Source: Rhodospirillaceae bacterium (lineage in GTDB: Bacteria > Pseudomonadota > Alphaproteobacteria > Rhodospirillales > Casp-alpha2). From it: 53,533 bases of DNA. Shown piece by piece: positions 40,329 through 49,974 of the stretch (positions are counted from its first letter, which is position 1; each line of letters starts with the position of its first letter). The notes under the pieces are model-generated. The model saw only the letters and a program-made list of their open reading frames with translations, was not told the origin of the DNA and did not search any database. The position numbers and the translations under genes were made by a program. Location of the stretch: assembly GCA_002696205.1 (NCBI GenBank), contig NZRL01000134.1, positions 1 through 53,533 on the forward strand, in the 5' to 3' direction.

Positions 40329-41228
40329 ATGGCGATTCCGTCGTTCACCATGCGTCAGCTTTTGGAAGCCGGCGTTCACTTTGGTCACAGCACCCGTCGT
40401 TGGAACCCGAAAATGGCGTCGTATCTCTACGGCGACCGTAACGGCATCCACATCATCGACCTGCAGCAGACCGTTCCCCTTTTGCATCAGGCGCTTTCCG
40501 CCGTCCGCGACGTGGTCAAGTCGAACGGCCGTATCCTGTTCGTCGGCACCAAGCGCGCTGCTTCGCCGCGCGTCGCCGAAGCCGCCAAGAAGTGCGGCCA
40601 GTACTATGTCAACCACCGCTGGCTGGGCGGCATGCTGACCAACTGGCAGACCATTTCCAAGTCCATCGCGCGCCTGCGCGAACTGGACGAGAAGCTGGGT
40701 GGCCACGAAGTGCAGGGCCTGACCAAGCGCGAACAACTCGGCCTGAGCCGCGAGCAGGAAAAGCTCGAACGCGCGCTGGGCGGCATCAAGGAAATGGGCG
40801 GTCTGCCCGACATCCTGTTCATCATCGACACCAACAAGGAAGACATCGCCGTCGCCGAAGCCAACAAGCTGGGCATTCCGGTCGTCGCGGTCATCGATTC
40901 CAACAGCGATCCGGCCGGCATCACCTATCCGATCCCGGGCAACGACGATGCCATCCGCGCGATCTCGACCTACTGCAACCTGGTCGCCGATTCCGTGCTG
41001 GACGGCCTGTCCGCCTCGCTGACGGCCAAGGGTGTCGACATCGGCGCCGATGAAAACGCCGGCGGAGCGATCCCGGATGCCCCGGTTGAAGCCGCCGCTG
41101 CCGAAGCCGCCCCGGCCGAAGCCGCCGCCGAAGCCGCTCCGGCTGACGCGGAAGCCCCGGCCGAAGCCGTCGCGGAAGCCGCGCCGGAAACCCCGGCTGA
41201 AGGCGAAGAAACCACCCCGGCTTCCTAA
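40329..41228 (+). CDS. rpsB: 30S ribosomal protein S2
   Basis: Small-subunit protein needed for S1 binding. Conserved core: [32 protein letters not shown] and [20 protein letters not shown]. The ATG at 40329 gives the standard N-terminus; the 34-codon longer frame is rejected. At 299 residues it exceeds the roughly 240 of E. coli because of a tail of about 60 residues composed mostly of Ala, Glu and Pro. GAGAAAGG precedes the ATG. rpsB-tsf is the universal pair. Confidence 0.98.
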   Translation: MAIPSFTMRQLLEAGVHFGHSTRRWNPKMASYLYGDRNGIHIIDLQQTVPLLHQALSAVRDVVKSNGRILFVGTKRAASPRVAEAAKKCGQYYVNHRWLGGMLTNWQTISKSIARLRELDEKLGGHEVQGLTKREQLGLSREQEKLERALGGIKEMGGLPDILFIIDTNKEDIAVAEANKLGIPVVAVIDSNSDPAGITYPIPGNDDAIRAISTYCNLVADSVLDGLSASLTAKGVDIGADENAGGAIPDAPVEAAAAEAAPAEAAAEAAPADAEAPAEAVAEAAPETPAEGEETTPAS

Positions 41229-41273
41229 TCCGTTAGGACGCCTGCGGGAACGATCTGAAGAGAAGGTAGAATT

Positions 41274-42200
41274 ATGGCTGAAATTACTGCGGCTCTCGTC
41301 AAGGAGCTTCGCGAAAAATCCGGCGCCGGCATGATGGACTGCAAGAAGGCGTTGTCCGAAAATGGCGGTGATCTGGAGCAGGCCGTCGATTGGCTGCGCA
41401 CCAAGGGCCTTGCCGCCGCCGCCAAAAAGGCCGGCCGTGTGGCCGCCGAAGGTCTCGTCGCGGTTGCCGTCGACGGCAACAAGGGCGCCGTCGTCGAGGT
41501 CAACTCGGAAACCGACTTCGTGTCGCGCAACGAGCAGTTCCAGGGCTTTGTCAGCGATATCGCCGGCTTGGCGCTGGCCGCCGACGGCGACATGGACAAG
41601 CTGCTGGCCGCCGACTTCCCGGGCGGCAAGGGCACGGTTGCCGATCAATTGACCGACATGATCGCGACCATCGGCGAGAACATGACGATCCGCCGCTGCG
41701 ACGCGTTGACCGTGTCCAACGGTGTGCTGGCAACCTACGTGCACAACGCCATGGCCGACGGCATCGGCAAGATTGCCGTTCTGGTCGGTCTGGAATCCGA
41801 CGGCGACAAGGGCAAGCTGGAAACCTTCGGCAAGCAGGTCGCCATGCACGTCGCGGCCGCCAAGCCGCAGGCCGTGTCGCGCGACGATCTGGATCCGGAA
41901 ATCCTGGAACGCGAACGCGCCGTTCTGTCCGAACAGGCCCGCGAATCGGGTAAGCCGGAAGAGATCATCGAGAAGATGGTCGAAGGCCGCCTGCGCAAGT
42001 TCTACGAGGAAGTCTGCCTGTTGGACCAGACCTTCGTGATGGACGGTGAAACGCAGGTCGCGAAGGCCGTCGAAGCCGCCGGAAAGGATGCCGGTGGTGC
42101 GATTTCCATCAATGGTTTCAAGATCTTCGTCCTTGGCGAGGGCATTGAAAAAGAAGAAGGTGACTTCGCTGCCGAAGTCGCCGCGGCGGCCGGTTCCTGA
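41274..42200 (+). CDS. tsf: Elongation factor Ts
   Basis: Guanine-nucleotide exchange factor for EF-Tu. 308 residues: N-terminal UBA-like domain ([34 protein letters not shown]), then the core with [11 protein letters not shown], where the adjacent Asp-Phe contacts EF-Tu. Normal length for a non-mitochondrial form. AGAAGG lies 7 bases before the ATG. It is 45 bases after rpsB; a hairpin separates it from pyrH. Confidence 0.98.
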   Translation: MAEITAALVKELREKSGAGMMDCKKALSENGGDLEQAVDWLRTKGLAAAAKKAGRVAAEGLVAVAVDGNKGAVVEVNSETDFVSRNEQFQGFVSDIAGLALAADGDMDKLLAADFPGGKGTVADQLTDMIATIGENMTIRRCDALTVSNGVLATYVHNAMADGIGKIAVLVGLESDGDKGKLETFGKQVAMHVAAAKPQAVSRDDLDPEILERERAVLSEQARESGKPEEIIEKMVEGRLRKFYEEVCLLDQTFVMDGETQVAKAVEAAGKDAGGAISINGFKIFVLGEGIEKEEGDFAAEVAAAAGS

Positions 42201-42287
42201 TCTTTCAGGTTCTCGCCTTTGGGGCTTTCGGGCCTCGGGCGAGACGCCGTCCCACGGGTGATGTAGACTGTCATCCGGAAGCCATTC

Positions 42288-42325
42288 CCGCCGCCGGTTC
42301 CCATCCAGGAGCCGGCGGCGGATTT
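42288..42325 (+). terminator. Possible terminator/attenuator between tsf and pyrH
   Basis: CCGCCGCCGG (42288-42297) pairs perfectly with CCGGCGGCGG (42312-42321), and inner bases TTCC/GGAG extend the stem to about 14 bp with loop CATCCA. It is followed only by ATTTCG, so termination would be partial. pyrH starts 29 bases downstream. It could lower pyrH expression relative to the abundant rpsB-tsf message. Confidence 0.5.
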
Positions 42326-42350
42326 CGATGGAAAGACGCGAGAACCGCCC

Positions 42351-43076
42351 GTGCCCTCTGATCCCGCCACACCCAAGTACCACCGCGTTCTTTTGAAGCT
42401 CTCCGGCGAGGCCCTGATGGGGCAGCGCGACTACGGCCTGGACCCGGACATGGTCGACCGCATCTGCGACGAGGTCGCGGCGGTTCATGCCATGGGCACC
42501 GAGGTCTGCCTGGTCATCGGGGCGGGCAATATCTTTCGCGGCATGTCGTCGGCGGCCAAGGGGATCGAGCGCACCAGCGCCGATTACATGGGCATGCTGG
42601 CCACCGTGATGAACGCCTTGGCGGTGCAGAGCGTCCTGGAATCAAAGGACGTCGCCACCAGGGTGCTTTCGGCAATTCCCATGCAGACCGTCTGCGAGCC
42701 CTATATCCGGCGGCGCGCCGTGCGCCATATGGAAAAGGGCCGGGTCGTGATCTTCGCCGCCGGGACGGGCAACCCGTTCTTCACGACGGATACGGCGGCG
42801 GCGCTACGTGCGGTGGAGATGGGATGCGACGCGCTGCTGAAAGGCACTCAGGTCGACGGGGTTTACGATTCGGACCCCAAGACCAACCCGGACGCCGAAC
42901 GTTTCGATAATTTGAAGTACCAGGAAGTCCTCGCCCGCGATTTGAAGGTCATGGATACCTCGGCGATTGCGTTGGCGCGTGACAACCGGGTTCCCATCCT
43001 CGTGTTTTCGATCCACAATCCCGGGGAATTTTCCAAAGTTATCAAAGGGGAGGGGCGGTTCACCCTTGTCGATTGA
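42351..43076 (+). CDS. pyrH: UMP kinase
   Basis: Converts UMP to UDP; hexameric enzyme of the amino-acid-kinase fold, regulated by GTP and UTP. 241 residues: [38 protein letters not shown] and [12 protein letters not shown] are diagnostic. The start is GTG 42351 ([12 protein letters not shown]). No strong ribosome-binding site is seen; GAGAACC lies about 7 bases upstream. An imperfect 18-bp palindrome spans its stop codon (43069-43086). Confidence 0.97.
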   Translation: MPSDPATPKYHRVLLKLSGEALMGQRDYGLDPDMVDRICDEVAAVHAMGTEVCLVIGAGNIFRGMSSAAKGIERTSADYMGMLATVMNALAVQSVLESKDVATRVLSAIPMQTVCEPYIRRRAVRHMEKGRVVIFAAGTGNPFFTTDTAAALRAVEMGCDALLKGTQVDGVYDSDPKTNPDAERFDNLKYQEVLARDLKVMDTSAIALARDNRVPILVFSIHNPGEFSKVIKGEGRFTLVD

Positions 43077-43145
43077 TATCAGTCGATAATCTGGGTGCTG
43101 TCCGGTTCCTCAAGGCCGGTCCGAAGGCCGAATTGGGAGGTAGTT

Positions 43146-43715
43146 ATGGCGGAATTCAGTATTTCCACGTTGAAAGACGATATCTCGCGGCGCATGGACG
43201 GCGCGATCGAGGTACTGCACCGGGAATTGGCCGGTTTGCGTACCGGGCGGGCGGCAACCAGCCTGTTGGAGCCGGTCACCGTTTCGGCCTATGGCTCGGA
43301 AATGCCGATGAACCAGGTCGGCACCATCGGCGTACCGGAACCGCGCATGCTGACCGTTCAGGTCTGGGACAAAGGCTTGGTCAGCGCCGTTGAAAAAGCG
43401 ATCCGCGATTCCGGTCTGGGGCTCAACCCGGCGGCCGACGGCCAGATGGTCCGCGTGCCGATCCCGGCCCTGACCGAAGAACGCCGCGGAGAATTGAGCA
43501 AAGTCGCCCATAAATACGCCGAAGAAGCACGCGTCGCAGTGCGCAACGTGCGGCGCCACGCCATGGACGAGCTCAAGGAGTCTGAAAAGAACGGCGACAT
43601 TTCCGAAGATGCCTATCACGGTTACACCGAGGAAGTGCAGAAGGTGACCGACGCCCATGTCACCAAGATCGACGAGATCATCGCCCACAAAGAAACCGAG
43701 ATCATGCAGGTCTAG
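43146..43715 (+). CDS. frr: Ribosome recycling factor
   Basis: Splits post-termination ribosomes with EF-G. It is 189 residues with the usual two-domain signature: [19 protein letters not shown], the Pro-rich hinge [28 protein letters not shown] and the final [22 protein letters not shown] 43146 is chosen because GGGAGG lies about 6 bases upstream and the family begins there; the 17-codon longer frame to 43095 is unsupported. uppS follows after 5 bases. Confidence 0.98.
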   Translation: MAEFSISTLKDDISRRMDGAIEVLHRELAGLRTGRAATSLLEPVTVSAYGSEMPMNQVGTIGVPEPRMLTVQVWDKGLVSAVEKAIRDSGLGLNPAADGQMVRVPIPALTEERRGELSKVAHKYAEEARVAVRNVRRHAMDELKESEKNGDISEDAYHGYTEEVQKVTDAHVTKIDEIIAHKETEIMQV

Positions 43716-43720
43716 CACGT

Positions 43721-44458
43721 ATGCCCGAGAACCCTTTGCAATACTCCGACGCGCCGACCGGCCCCGACCATGTCGCCATCATCATGGACGGCAATGGGCG
43801 CTGGGCGCAGGCCCGGGGATTGCCGCGTACGGCAGGGCATAAGGCAGGGGCCGAAGCCGTTCGGCGGACGATCAAGGCAGCTGTCGCGATGGGTGTTCCC
43901 TATCTCACGCTGTTCGGGTTTTCGTCCGAAAACTGGAAACGGCCGTCGGGCGAGGTCGGTGACCTGATGGGGTTGTTGCGGCTGTACCTCCGCAATGAAA
44001 TCGCCGAACTGGATCGGCAGGGCGTGCGTTTGCGGGTGATCGGCGACCGGTCGCGTTTTGCCGACGATATTCAGCGCCTGATCACCGACGCCGAAGGACG
44101 CACCCAAGGCAATACCAAGCTTCATCTGACGATTGCGCTGTCCTACGGCGGGCGGCAGGAAATTCTGGACGCCGCCCGCAGCCTGGCGGAACAGGTGCAG
44201 CGCGGCGAAATCGCGCCCGCGGACATCGACGAGACCCGGTTTGAACGCGCGCTTTATACCGCCGGCCTGCCGGAACCGGACCTGTTGATCCGGACCAGTG
44301 GCGAGCAGCGGATCAGCAATTTCCTGTTGTGGCAAATGGCCTACGCCGAATTTGTCTTTACCGACGTTCTATGGCCCGATTTCGGCCAGGAACAGATGGC
44401 CGACGCCCTGGCGGAATTCCGAGGCAGGGAACGGCGGTTCGGCGGCGCGGCCGTTTAA
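43721..44458 (+). CDS. uppS: Isoprenyl transferase (undecaprenyl diphosphate synthase)
   Basis: cis-Prenyltransferase that extends farnesyl diphosphate to the C55 carrier for peptidoglycan and other polymers. 245 residues: catalytic Asp23 in IIMDGNGRWAQARG, FGFSSENWKRP, and the C-terminal DLLIRTSGEQRISNFLLWQ. Starts 5 bases after frr. cdsA follows after 38 bases. The next genes also serve envelope precursors. Confidence 0.97.
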   Translation: MPENPLQYSDAPTGPDHVAIIMDGNGRWAQARGLPRTAGHKAGAEAVRRTIKAAVAMGVPYLTLFGFSSENWKRPSGEVGDLMGLLRLYLRNEIAELDRQGVRLRVIGDRSRFADDIQRLITDAEGRTQGNTKLHLTIALSYGGRQEILDAARSLAEQVQRGEIAPADIDETRFERALYTAGLPEPDLLIRTSGEQRISNFLLWQMAYAEFVFTDVLWPDFGQEQMADALAEFRGRERRFGGAAV

Positions 44459-44496
44459 GGCCGGACTGCCTGTGTTTCCTCGATCGGAGAGTTTTG

Positions 44497-45138
44497 TTGG
44501 CTGACCGCGAGTTGCTGAGGCGCATCCTTTCCGCGGCGGTCATGATTCCGCCCGTTCTTGCCGCTGTGCATTTCGGGCCTCCTTGGTATAGCGCGTTGAT
44601 CGTCATCCTTGCCGCCGCCATGGTTTGGGAATGGGTTCATCTTGCCGGGCGTGACCTGGCCTGGCTGGTGCCGGGGATAGTCTACATGCTGGGCGCGGCA
44701 TATTTTATGTACCTGATGCGGGGCGACGGACAGACAGGGCGAGACCTGATCTATTTCTTGTTCGCGGTGACTTGGACGACGGATACCGGCGCCTACCTTA
44801 CCGGACGCGCATTGGGCGGGCCCAAACTGGCGCCCCGGGTCAGCCCGTCGAAGACGATTTCCGGGGCCATCGGCGGTTTGGTGACTGGGGGCGGTGCGGG
44901 TATCCTGATATGGTGGTTGACCGGTCATTCGGTCGATGTGCAGATTGCCGTCGTCGCCGCCTTGGGCAGCATCGCCTGTCAGATTGGCGACCTGTTGGAG
45001 TCCGCGGCGAAGCGGCATTTCCAGGTCAAGGATTCAGGCCGTATGATCCCCGGTCACGGCGGTATCCTGGACCGGGTCGACGGCCTTCTGGCGGCGGCCC
45101 TTGCGGTGGCTGCCGCGGGTGCCGGAATCTGGCGGTAA
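44497..45138 (+). CDS. cdsA: Phosphatidate cytidylyltransferase
   Basis: Makes CDP-diacylglycerol, the branch point for all phospholipids. The family signature is intact near the C-terminus: SAAKRHFQVKDSGRMIPGHG, then GILDRVDGLLAA. About six membrane helices precede it. The start is TTG 44497 with GGAGA 6 bases upstream (44486-44490); the longer frame from 44329 would overlap uppS out of frame. At 213 residues it is shorter than the usual 260-285, lacking N-terminal helices found in E. coli CdsA. The short form is seen in other alphaproteobacteria. Confidence 0.9.
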   Translation: MADRELLRRILSAAVMIPPVLAAVHFGPPWYSALIVILAAAMVWEWVHLAGRDLAWLVPGIVYMLGAAYFMYLMRGDGQTGRDLIYFLFAVTWTTDTGAYLTGRALGGPKLAPRVSPSKTISGAIGGLVTGGGAGILIWWLTGHSVDVQIAVVAALGSIACQIGDLLESAAKRHFQVKDSGRMIPGHGGILDRVDGLLAAALAVAAAGAGIWR

Positions 45139-45154
45139 CAAAACGGGGCGAGGA

Positions 45155-46375
45155 ATGGATCTGGCCATACAATCGGGAATTTCGGGCGACGGCCCCACGG
45201 CAGAGGCGGACGCGCCCCCGCGTAGCGTTACCATCCTGGGGGCGACGGGCTCCATCGGCTGCAGCACGGTGGATATCCTGGCCCATCACCCGAACGCCTT
45301 TCGGGCCGAGGTATTGACCGCCAACCGGAATGTCGACCTTTTGGCGAAACAGGCGCGCGACCTTGGCGCGAAACGCGCCGTTATCGGGGACGACGGGAAA
45401 TATGCCGATCTGAAATCGGCGCTGGCCGGAACCGGTATCGAGGCCGCGGCCGGCACGGCGGCCATCGCCGAAGCAGGCGATCAGCCCGCGGATATCGTCG
45501 TCGCCGGCATCGTCGGTGCGGCCGGATTGAAACCGGTCCTGAATGCCGTCCGGCGGGGCGGCACCGTGGCCTTTGCGAATAAGGAATGCCTGGTTTCGGC
45601 GGGCGATCTGATGGTTCGCGAGGTTGAAGCGGCGGGGGCGACCCTGTTGCCCGTCGATTCCGAACACAGCGCGATCTTCCAGGTTTTCGATTTCGACCAG
45701 CCGGACAAGGTGCATCGGATCGTTCTGACCGCATCGGGCGGGCCGTTTCGCACACGACCGCGCGAGGACCTTGCCGCCATTACCCCGGCGGAGGCCGTGG
45801 CGCACCCGAACTGGGACATGGGCGCCAAGATTTCCGTCGATAGTGCGACGATGATGAACAAGGGGTTGGAACTGATCGAGGCCTTCCATCTGTTCCCGGT
45901 CCCGGAAGACCGCATCGAGATCCTGGTTCACCCGCAATCGGTCATCCATTCCATGGTCGACTATGTGGACGGATCGGTCCTGGCACAGTTGGGGACGCCC
46001 GATATGCGGACCCCGATCGCCTATGCTTTGGCCTGGCCCCACCGGGTGGAAACGCCGGCCGGGCGCCTGAAATTGGAAGAAATCGGGACGTTGACCTTCG
46101 AAGCCCCGGATTCCGTGCGTTTTCCAGCCCTTCGCTTGGCCCGGGAAGCATTGCGGCGGGGCGATAGCGCACCTACCTTATTGAATGCCGCCAACGAGGT
46201 CGCCGTCGCCTGGTTCCTGGAGAAAGGGCTCCCGTTCCTGAAGATCACGGATGTGGTCGAGAAGGTCCTGGAAACAGTTCCTGCCCAGCCGCTTATGTCC
46301 CTTGACGACGTCTTCTCGGCGGATGCCGACGCCCGCCGTGCCGCAGAGGAAATTGCTTCGAAATCAGTTGGTTAA
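45155..46375 (+). CDS. dxr: 1-deoxy-D-xylulose 5-phosphate reductoisomerase
   Basis: First committed step of the MEP isoprenoid pathway (DXP to MEP, NADPH- and metal-dependent). 406 residues. NADPH-binding GATGSIG at 29-35, GTVAFANKECLVSAG, the metal and substrate site LPVDSEHSAIFQ, and NWDMGAKISVDSATMMNKGL. ATG 45155 is preceded by GGGGCGAGG; it leaves an N-terminal extension of about 20 residues before the core. An 18-codon longer start at 45101 would overlap cdsA. Functionally it feeds UppS two genes upstream. Confidence 0.97.
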   Translation: MDLAIQSGISGDGPTAEADAPPRSVTILGATGSIGCSTVDILAHHPNAFRAEVLTANRNVDLLAKQARDLGAKRAVIGDDGKYADLKSALAGTGIEAAAGTAAIAEAGDQPADIVVAGIVGAAGLKPVLNAVRRGGTVAFANKECLVSAGDLMVREVEAAGATLLPVDSEHSAIFQVFDFDQPDKVHRIVLTASGGPFRTRPREDLAAITPAEAVAHPNWDMGAKISVDSATMMNKGLELIEAFHLFPVPEDRIEILVHPQSVIHSMVDYVDGSVLAQLGTPDMRTPIAYALAWPHRVETPAGRLKLEEIGTLTFEAPDSVRFPALRLAREALRRGDSAPTLLNAANEVAVAWFLEKGLPFLKITDVVEKVLETVPAQPLMSLDDVFSADADARRAAEEIASKSVG

Positions 46376-46479
46376 TTCCTAAATTTCAGCTATTCCAGCG
46401 GCTAGGGTTTTTGCCGGCCTGAACCGGGTAGGGGACTGCCCCGTTCGGCCCCAGCCAGCCAGTGTTAGAAGGACCCCAA

Positions 46480-47616
46480 ATGCAAATCGTCGACTTCGCC
46501 TTTAATTACGTCGTGGTCTTCCTGATCGTTTTGACGATTCTGGTTTTCGTCCACGAATGGGGTCATTACTGGGTCGCGCGGCGCGCTGGTGTGCGGGTCG
46601 AGGTGTTTTCCATCGGCTTCGGGCCTGAAATTTACGGCTGGACCGATAAGCACGATACCCGCTGGAAGATCAGCGCCATCCCGCTGGGGGGGTATGTGAA
46701 GATGTTCGGCGAGGCCGATCTCGGCTGGGAAGAAGAGGAAGAAGCCCAGCCGTTGCCGCCCGAAGAAAAAGCCGTTTCCTTTCACCACAAGAAACTCTGG
46801 CAGCGGTCGGCCATCGTTGCCGCCGGCCCCATCGCCAATTTCATTTTTGCCGCCGTTCTGGTCGCCCTGCTGGCCGGGATCGTGGGCACGGCGCGGCCTT
46901 TGGCGGCCGTGGGCGAAGTGCAGGAGGGCAGCGCCGCCGCCGAGGCGCAGATGCAGCCCGGTGACCGCATTACCGCCATCGACGGCGAGCCGGTCAAATG
47001 GTTCGACGATCTACGCCGTATGGTTTCCGCCAAACCGGGACAGGAAATGTCCATGGATGTGGCGCGCGGGTCTGAAACGCTGATCGTTTCCGTTACGCCG
47101 GCACCTCATACGGTCGAAGGCCAGGATGCGCCGATCGGCCTGTTGGGCGTGCGGTTTGATCCCGAAGCCGTCGAATACATTCGCCAGGGCCCGATTGACG
47201 CTGTCTCTACTGGAGTCGGCTACACGGTCGGCATGGTGACCCGGATTTTCGGTGTTCTGGGTGAGATGGTCACCGGCCACCGTTCCGCCGAGGAATTGGG
47301 CGGCCCGCTTCGAATCGCCCAGCTTTCCGGCGATATCGCGCAGTTGGGGATCAAGGAACTGATGATGTTCATGGCGGCGCTGTCCGTTAATCTGGGCCTG
47401 ATCAACCTGTTCCCGATTCCGGTGCTCGATGGCGGTCGTTTGGTGTTCTACGCGGCGGAAGGGCTGCGGGGGCGTCCGGTGGCACCCAAGATCGAGGAAT
47501 ATGGGATGCGTTTCGGTCTGGCGTTGGTGCTGTTTCTCGTCGTATTCGTGACCTGGAATGATATAACCCAGATGCCGTGGGACCGGGTGGTTGAGTGGTT
47601 CAAGGGGTTAATTTAA
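46480..47616 (+). CDS. rseP: RIP metalloprotease RseP (site-2 protease)
   Basis: Inner-membrane zinc protease that cleaves anti-sigma factors and remnant signal peptides within the membrane. 378 residues: HEWGH zinc motif with His25, Glu26 and His29 in the first helix, the GGYVKMFGE beta-loop, one PDZ domain (VQEGSAAAEAQMQPGDRITA, about 147-200), and NLFPIPVLDGGRLV in the third helix. ATG 46480 has AGAAGGA 6 bases upstream; GTG 46462 is the longer option. Only one PDZ domain is visible, against two in E. coli. It lies directly before bamA. Confidence 0.96.
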   Translation: MQIVDFAFNYVVVFLIVLTILVFVHEWGHYWVARRAGVRVEVFSIGFGPEIYGWTDKHDTRWKISAIPLGGYVKMFGEADLGWEEEEEAQPLPPEEKAVSFHHKKLWQRSAIVAAGPIANFIFAAVLVALLAGIVGTARPLAAVGEVQEGSAAAEAQMQPGDRITAIDGEPVKWFDDLRRMVSAKPGQEMSMDVARGSETLIVSVTPAPHTVEGQDAPIGLLGVRFDPEAVEYIRQGPIDAVSTGVGYTVGMVTRIFGVLGEMVTGHRSAEELGGPLRIAQLSGDIAQLGIKELMMFMAALSVNLGLINLFPIPVLDGGRLVFYAAEGLRGRPVAPKIEEYGMRFGLALVLFLVVFVTWNDITQMPWDRVVEWFKGLI

Positions 47617-47688
47617 CGTCTTGCCAATCATTTAGGTCCATAAGAGGCCGTTACCTGGGAACTGGGCAAATGCGTTCGGGGGAATAAA

Positions 47689-49965
47689 TTGGAGCGTCTA
47701 TTACGACTCCTTACCGGCTTAGTGATGATCGCCGCCATTTGGGGCGCGCCGTCACCCCTGTCCGCGCAGGGCCGCGCCGTGATCAGCGAAATCGTGGTCG
47801 AGGGCGCCCAACGTGTCGAGCCGGGCACCGTCCGTTCTTACCTCCTGATCAAGGAAGGTGAGCCGGCAGACCCGGTTCGCATCAACCGATCCCTGAAAAG
47901 CCTGTTCGCCACCGGCCTGTTCGCCGATGTCACCATGCGCCAGGACGGCACGCGGTTGATCGTCAACGTGGTCGAAAACCCGATCATCAACCGGGTCGCC
48001 TTCGAAGGAAACAAGAAGGTCGAGAATTCCACGCTGGAGGGTGAAGTCACCTTGCGGCCGCGCGTCATCTTCACCCGCGCCAAGGTCCAGGCCGATTTGC
48101 AGCGTATTCTCGCGGTTTACCGCGCGACCGGCCGGTTCGGCGCCACCGTCGAGCCTAAGGTCATCCGCCTGCCGCAGAACCGCATCGATCTGGCATTCGA
48201 GATCAACGAAGGCGAGCCGACCAAGGTCGAGCACATCGCCTTCATCGGCAATGAATTCTTCGACGACGACGATCTGCGGGAAAACATCCAGACCAAGGAA
48301 TCCATCTGGTACCGCTTCCTGTCGACGGACGACAGCTACGATCCGGACCGCATGACGCTCGACCGCGAATTGCTGCGCCGGTTCTACCTGCGCAACGGGT
48401 TTGCCGATTTCCGCGTTCAGTCGGCGGTCGCCGAATTGACCCGCGACCGCAAGAACTTCTTCATCACGTTCAGTGTCCAGGAAGGCAAGCGTTACAAGTT
48501 CGGCAAGATTGATGTGGTCACGACGATCCGAAATCTGGATGTCGAAGCCATGAAGAAAGAGGTCGATATCGACGAAGGCGATTGGTACGACGCCAGTCTC
48601 GTCGACGAGACCATTCAGAAGCTGACCGATGCCGTGGGCGAGCAGGGGTTCGCCTTCGTCGAAGTGCGTCCGCGCCTGGATCGTGACCGCGACAACAAGG
48701 TCATTGCCATCCAGTTCGAAATCAACGAAGGCCCGCGTGTCTTTGTCGAACGGATCAATATCGTCGGCAACGTGCGGACCAAGGACGAAGTGATCCGCCG
48801 CGAATTCCGGCTGGTCGAGGGCGATGCATTCAATTCGGCCAAGCTGCGCCGGTCGCGTCAACGCATTCAGAACCTGGATTTCTTCGAAAACGTTGAATTG
48901 GAGCCGACGCCCGGCAGTTCCCCGGACAAAGCGGTCATCAACGTGACCGTGGCGGAGAAATCGACCGGCTCTATTTCCATCGGTGCCGGTTTCTCGACGG
49001 ACCAAGGGGCTCTCGCCGACTTCGGTCTGCGTGAACGCAACCTGTTGGGCACGGGCCGCGATCTGTCTCTGCGCTTCATCATCGCCGCGCGGCGCAGCGA
49101 AATCGATCTGAAGTTCACGGAACCGTTTTTCCTGAACCGCGATATCACGGCCGGCGCCGATGCCTTCCGGGTCACCGAGGATCTGCAGGACTACGGCTCG
49201 TTCGATAAGAAACGCACCGGTTTCCGGCTGCGCGCGGGCTACCACATCACCGAGTTGCTGACCCAGAACTGGGCCTATGAACTGCGCCAGGAAAAGATCA
49301 CCGATGTCGATACGTCGGCATCGCTGGTCGTGCAGGACGCGGCGGGGACATTCCTGTTCTCCTCCGTCGAACACGGCATCATGTACGATACGCGAGACAG
49401 CCGCCTGACGCCGACCAAGGGCTATTTCGCCCGCCTTGCGACCAATTTCGCCGGCCTTGGCGGTGACGTTTACAGCGTCAAAAACATTCTGTCCGGCGCC
49501 TATCACTGGACGCCGCGCGAAGGGTTCCTGGTCACGCTCGGCGGCCGCACGGGCTATGTCGTCGCGGTGCAGGACGATGTCCTGCTTTCCGAACGCTTCT
49601 TCGTCGGCGGCCGCGACCTGCGCGGCTTTGCGCCCGGCGGTGTCGGTCCGCGCGACGTATCAACGGACGATTCGCTCGGTGGCGAATGGATGTATTCCGG
49701 CACGCTCGAACTCGGCTTCCCGCTGGGCCTGCCGAGTGAACTCGGTGTCAGCGGCCGCGTCTTTACCGATGTCGGGAGCGCCGGCGCGATTGCGACAAAT
49801 CGCTCCGGTATCGAGGATACGGGCTCCCTCCGTGCCGCTGCCGGGTTCGGCATTACCTGGAAATCACCGTTCGGTCCGCTCGGGCTGGACTTCGGGATTC
49901 CCATCGTGAAGGAATCCTTTGATGAAACCGAGATCGTCCGTATCAATTTCGGTACGCGATTCTAG
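47689..49965 (+). CDS. bamA: Outer membrane protein assembly factor BamA
   Basis: Central beta-barrel of the BAM complex that inserts outer-membrane proteins. 758 residues: signal peptide about 1-26 (cleavage after PLSA), five POTRA domains about 27-350, and a 16-strand barrel with the conserved loop-6 motif GGRDLRGFAPGGVGPRD (VRGF-type) and a C-terminal phenylalanine (NFGTRF). The start is TTG 47689, preceded by GGGGGAA; the next in-frame ATG would cut the signal peptide. The rseP-bamA-ompH order is conserved. Confidence 0.97.
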   Translation: MERLLRLLTGLVMIAAIWGAPSPLSAQGRAVISEIVVEGAQRVEPGTVRSYLLIKEGEPADPVRINRSLKSLFATGLFADVTMRQDGTRLIVNVVENPIINRVAFEGNKKVENSTLEGEVTLRPRVIFTRAKVQADLQRILAVYRATGRFGATVEPKVIRLPQNRIDLAFEINEGEPTKVEHIAFIGNEFFDDDDLRENIQTKESIWYRFLSTDDSYDPDRMTLDRELLRRFYLRNGFADFRVQSAVAELTRDRKNFFITFSVQEGKRYKFGKIDVVTTIRNLDVEAMKKEVDIDEGDWYDASLVDETIQKLTDAVGEQGFAFVEVRPRLDRDRDNKVIAIQFEINEGPRVFVERINIVGNVRTKDEVIRREFRLVEGDAFNSAKLRRSRQRIQNLDFFENVELEPTPGSSPDKAVINVTVAEKSTGSISIGAGFSTDQGALADFGLRERNLLGTGRDLSLRFIIAARRSEIDLKFTEPFFLNRDITAGADAFRVTEDLQDYGSFDKKRTGFRLRAGYHITELLTQNWAYELRQEKITDVDTSASLVVQDAAGTFLFSSVEHGIMYDTRDSRLTPTKGYFARLATNFAGLGGDVYSVKNILSGAYHWTPREGFLVTLGGRTGYVVAVQDDVLLSERFFVGGRDLRGFAPGGVGPRDVSTDDSLGGEWMYSGTLELGFPLGLPSELGVSGRVFTDVGSAGAIATNRSGIEDTGSLRAAAGFGITWKSPFGPLGLDFGIPIVKESFDETEIVRINFGTRF

Positions 49966-49974
49966 GAGGTTCTT

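Noticed and set aside
40275-42488. 737-codon open frame antisense to rpsB and tsf
   Set aside because: Antisense to two highly conserved translation genes; no domain recognised.
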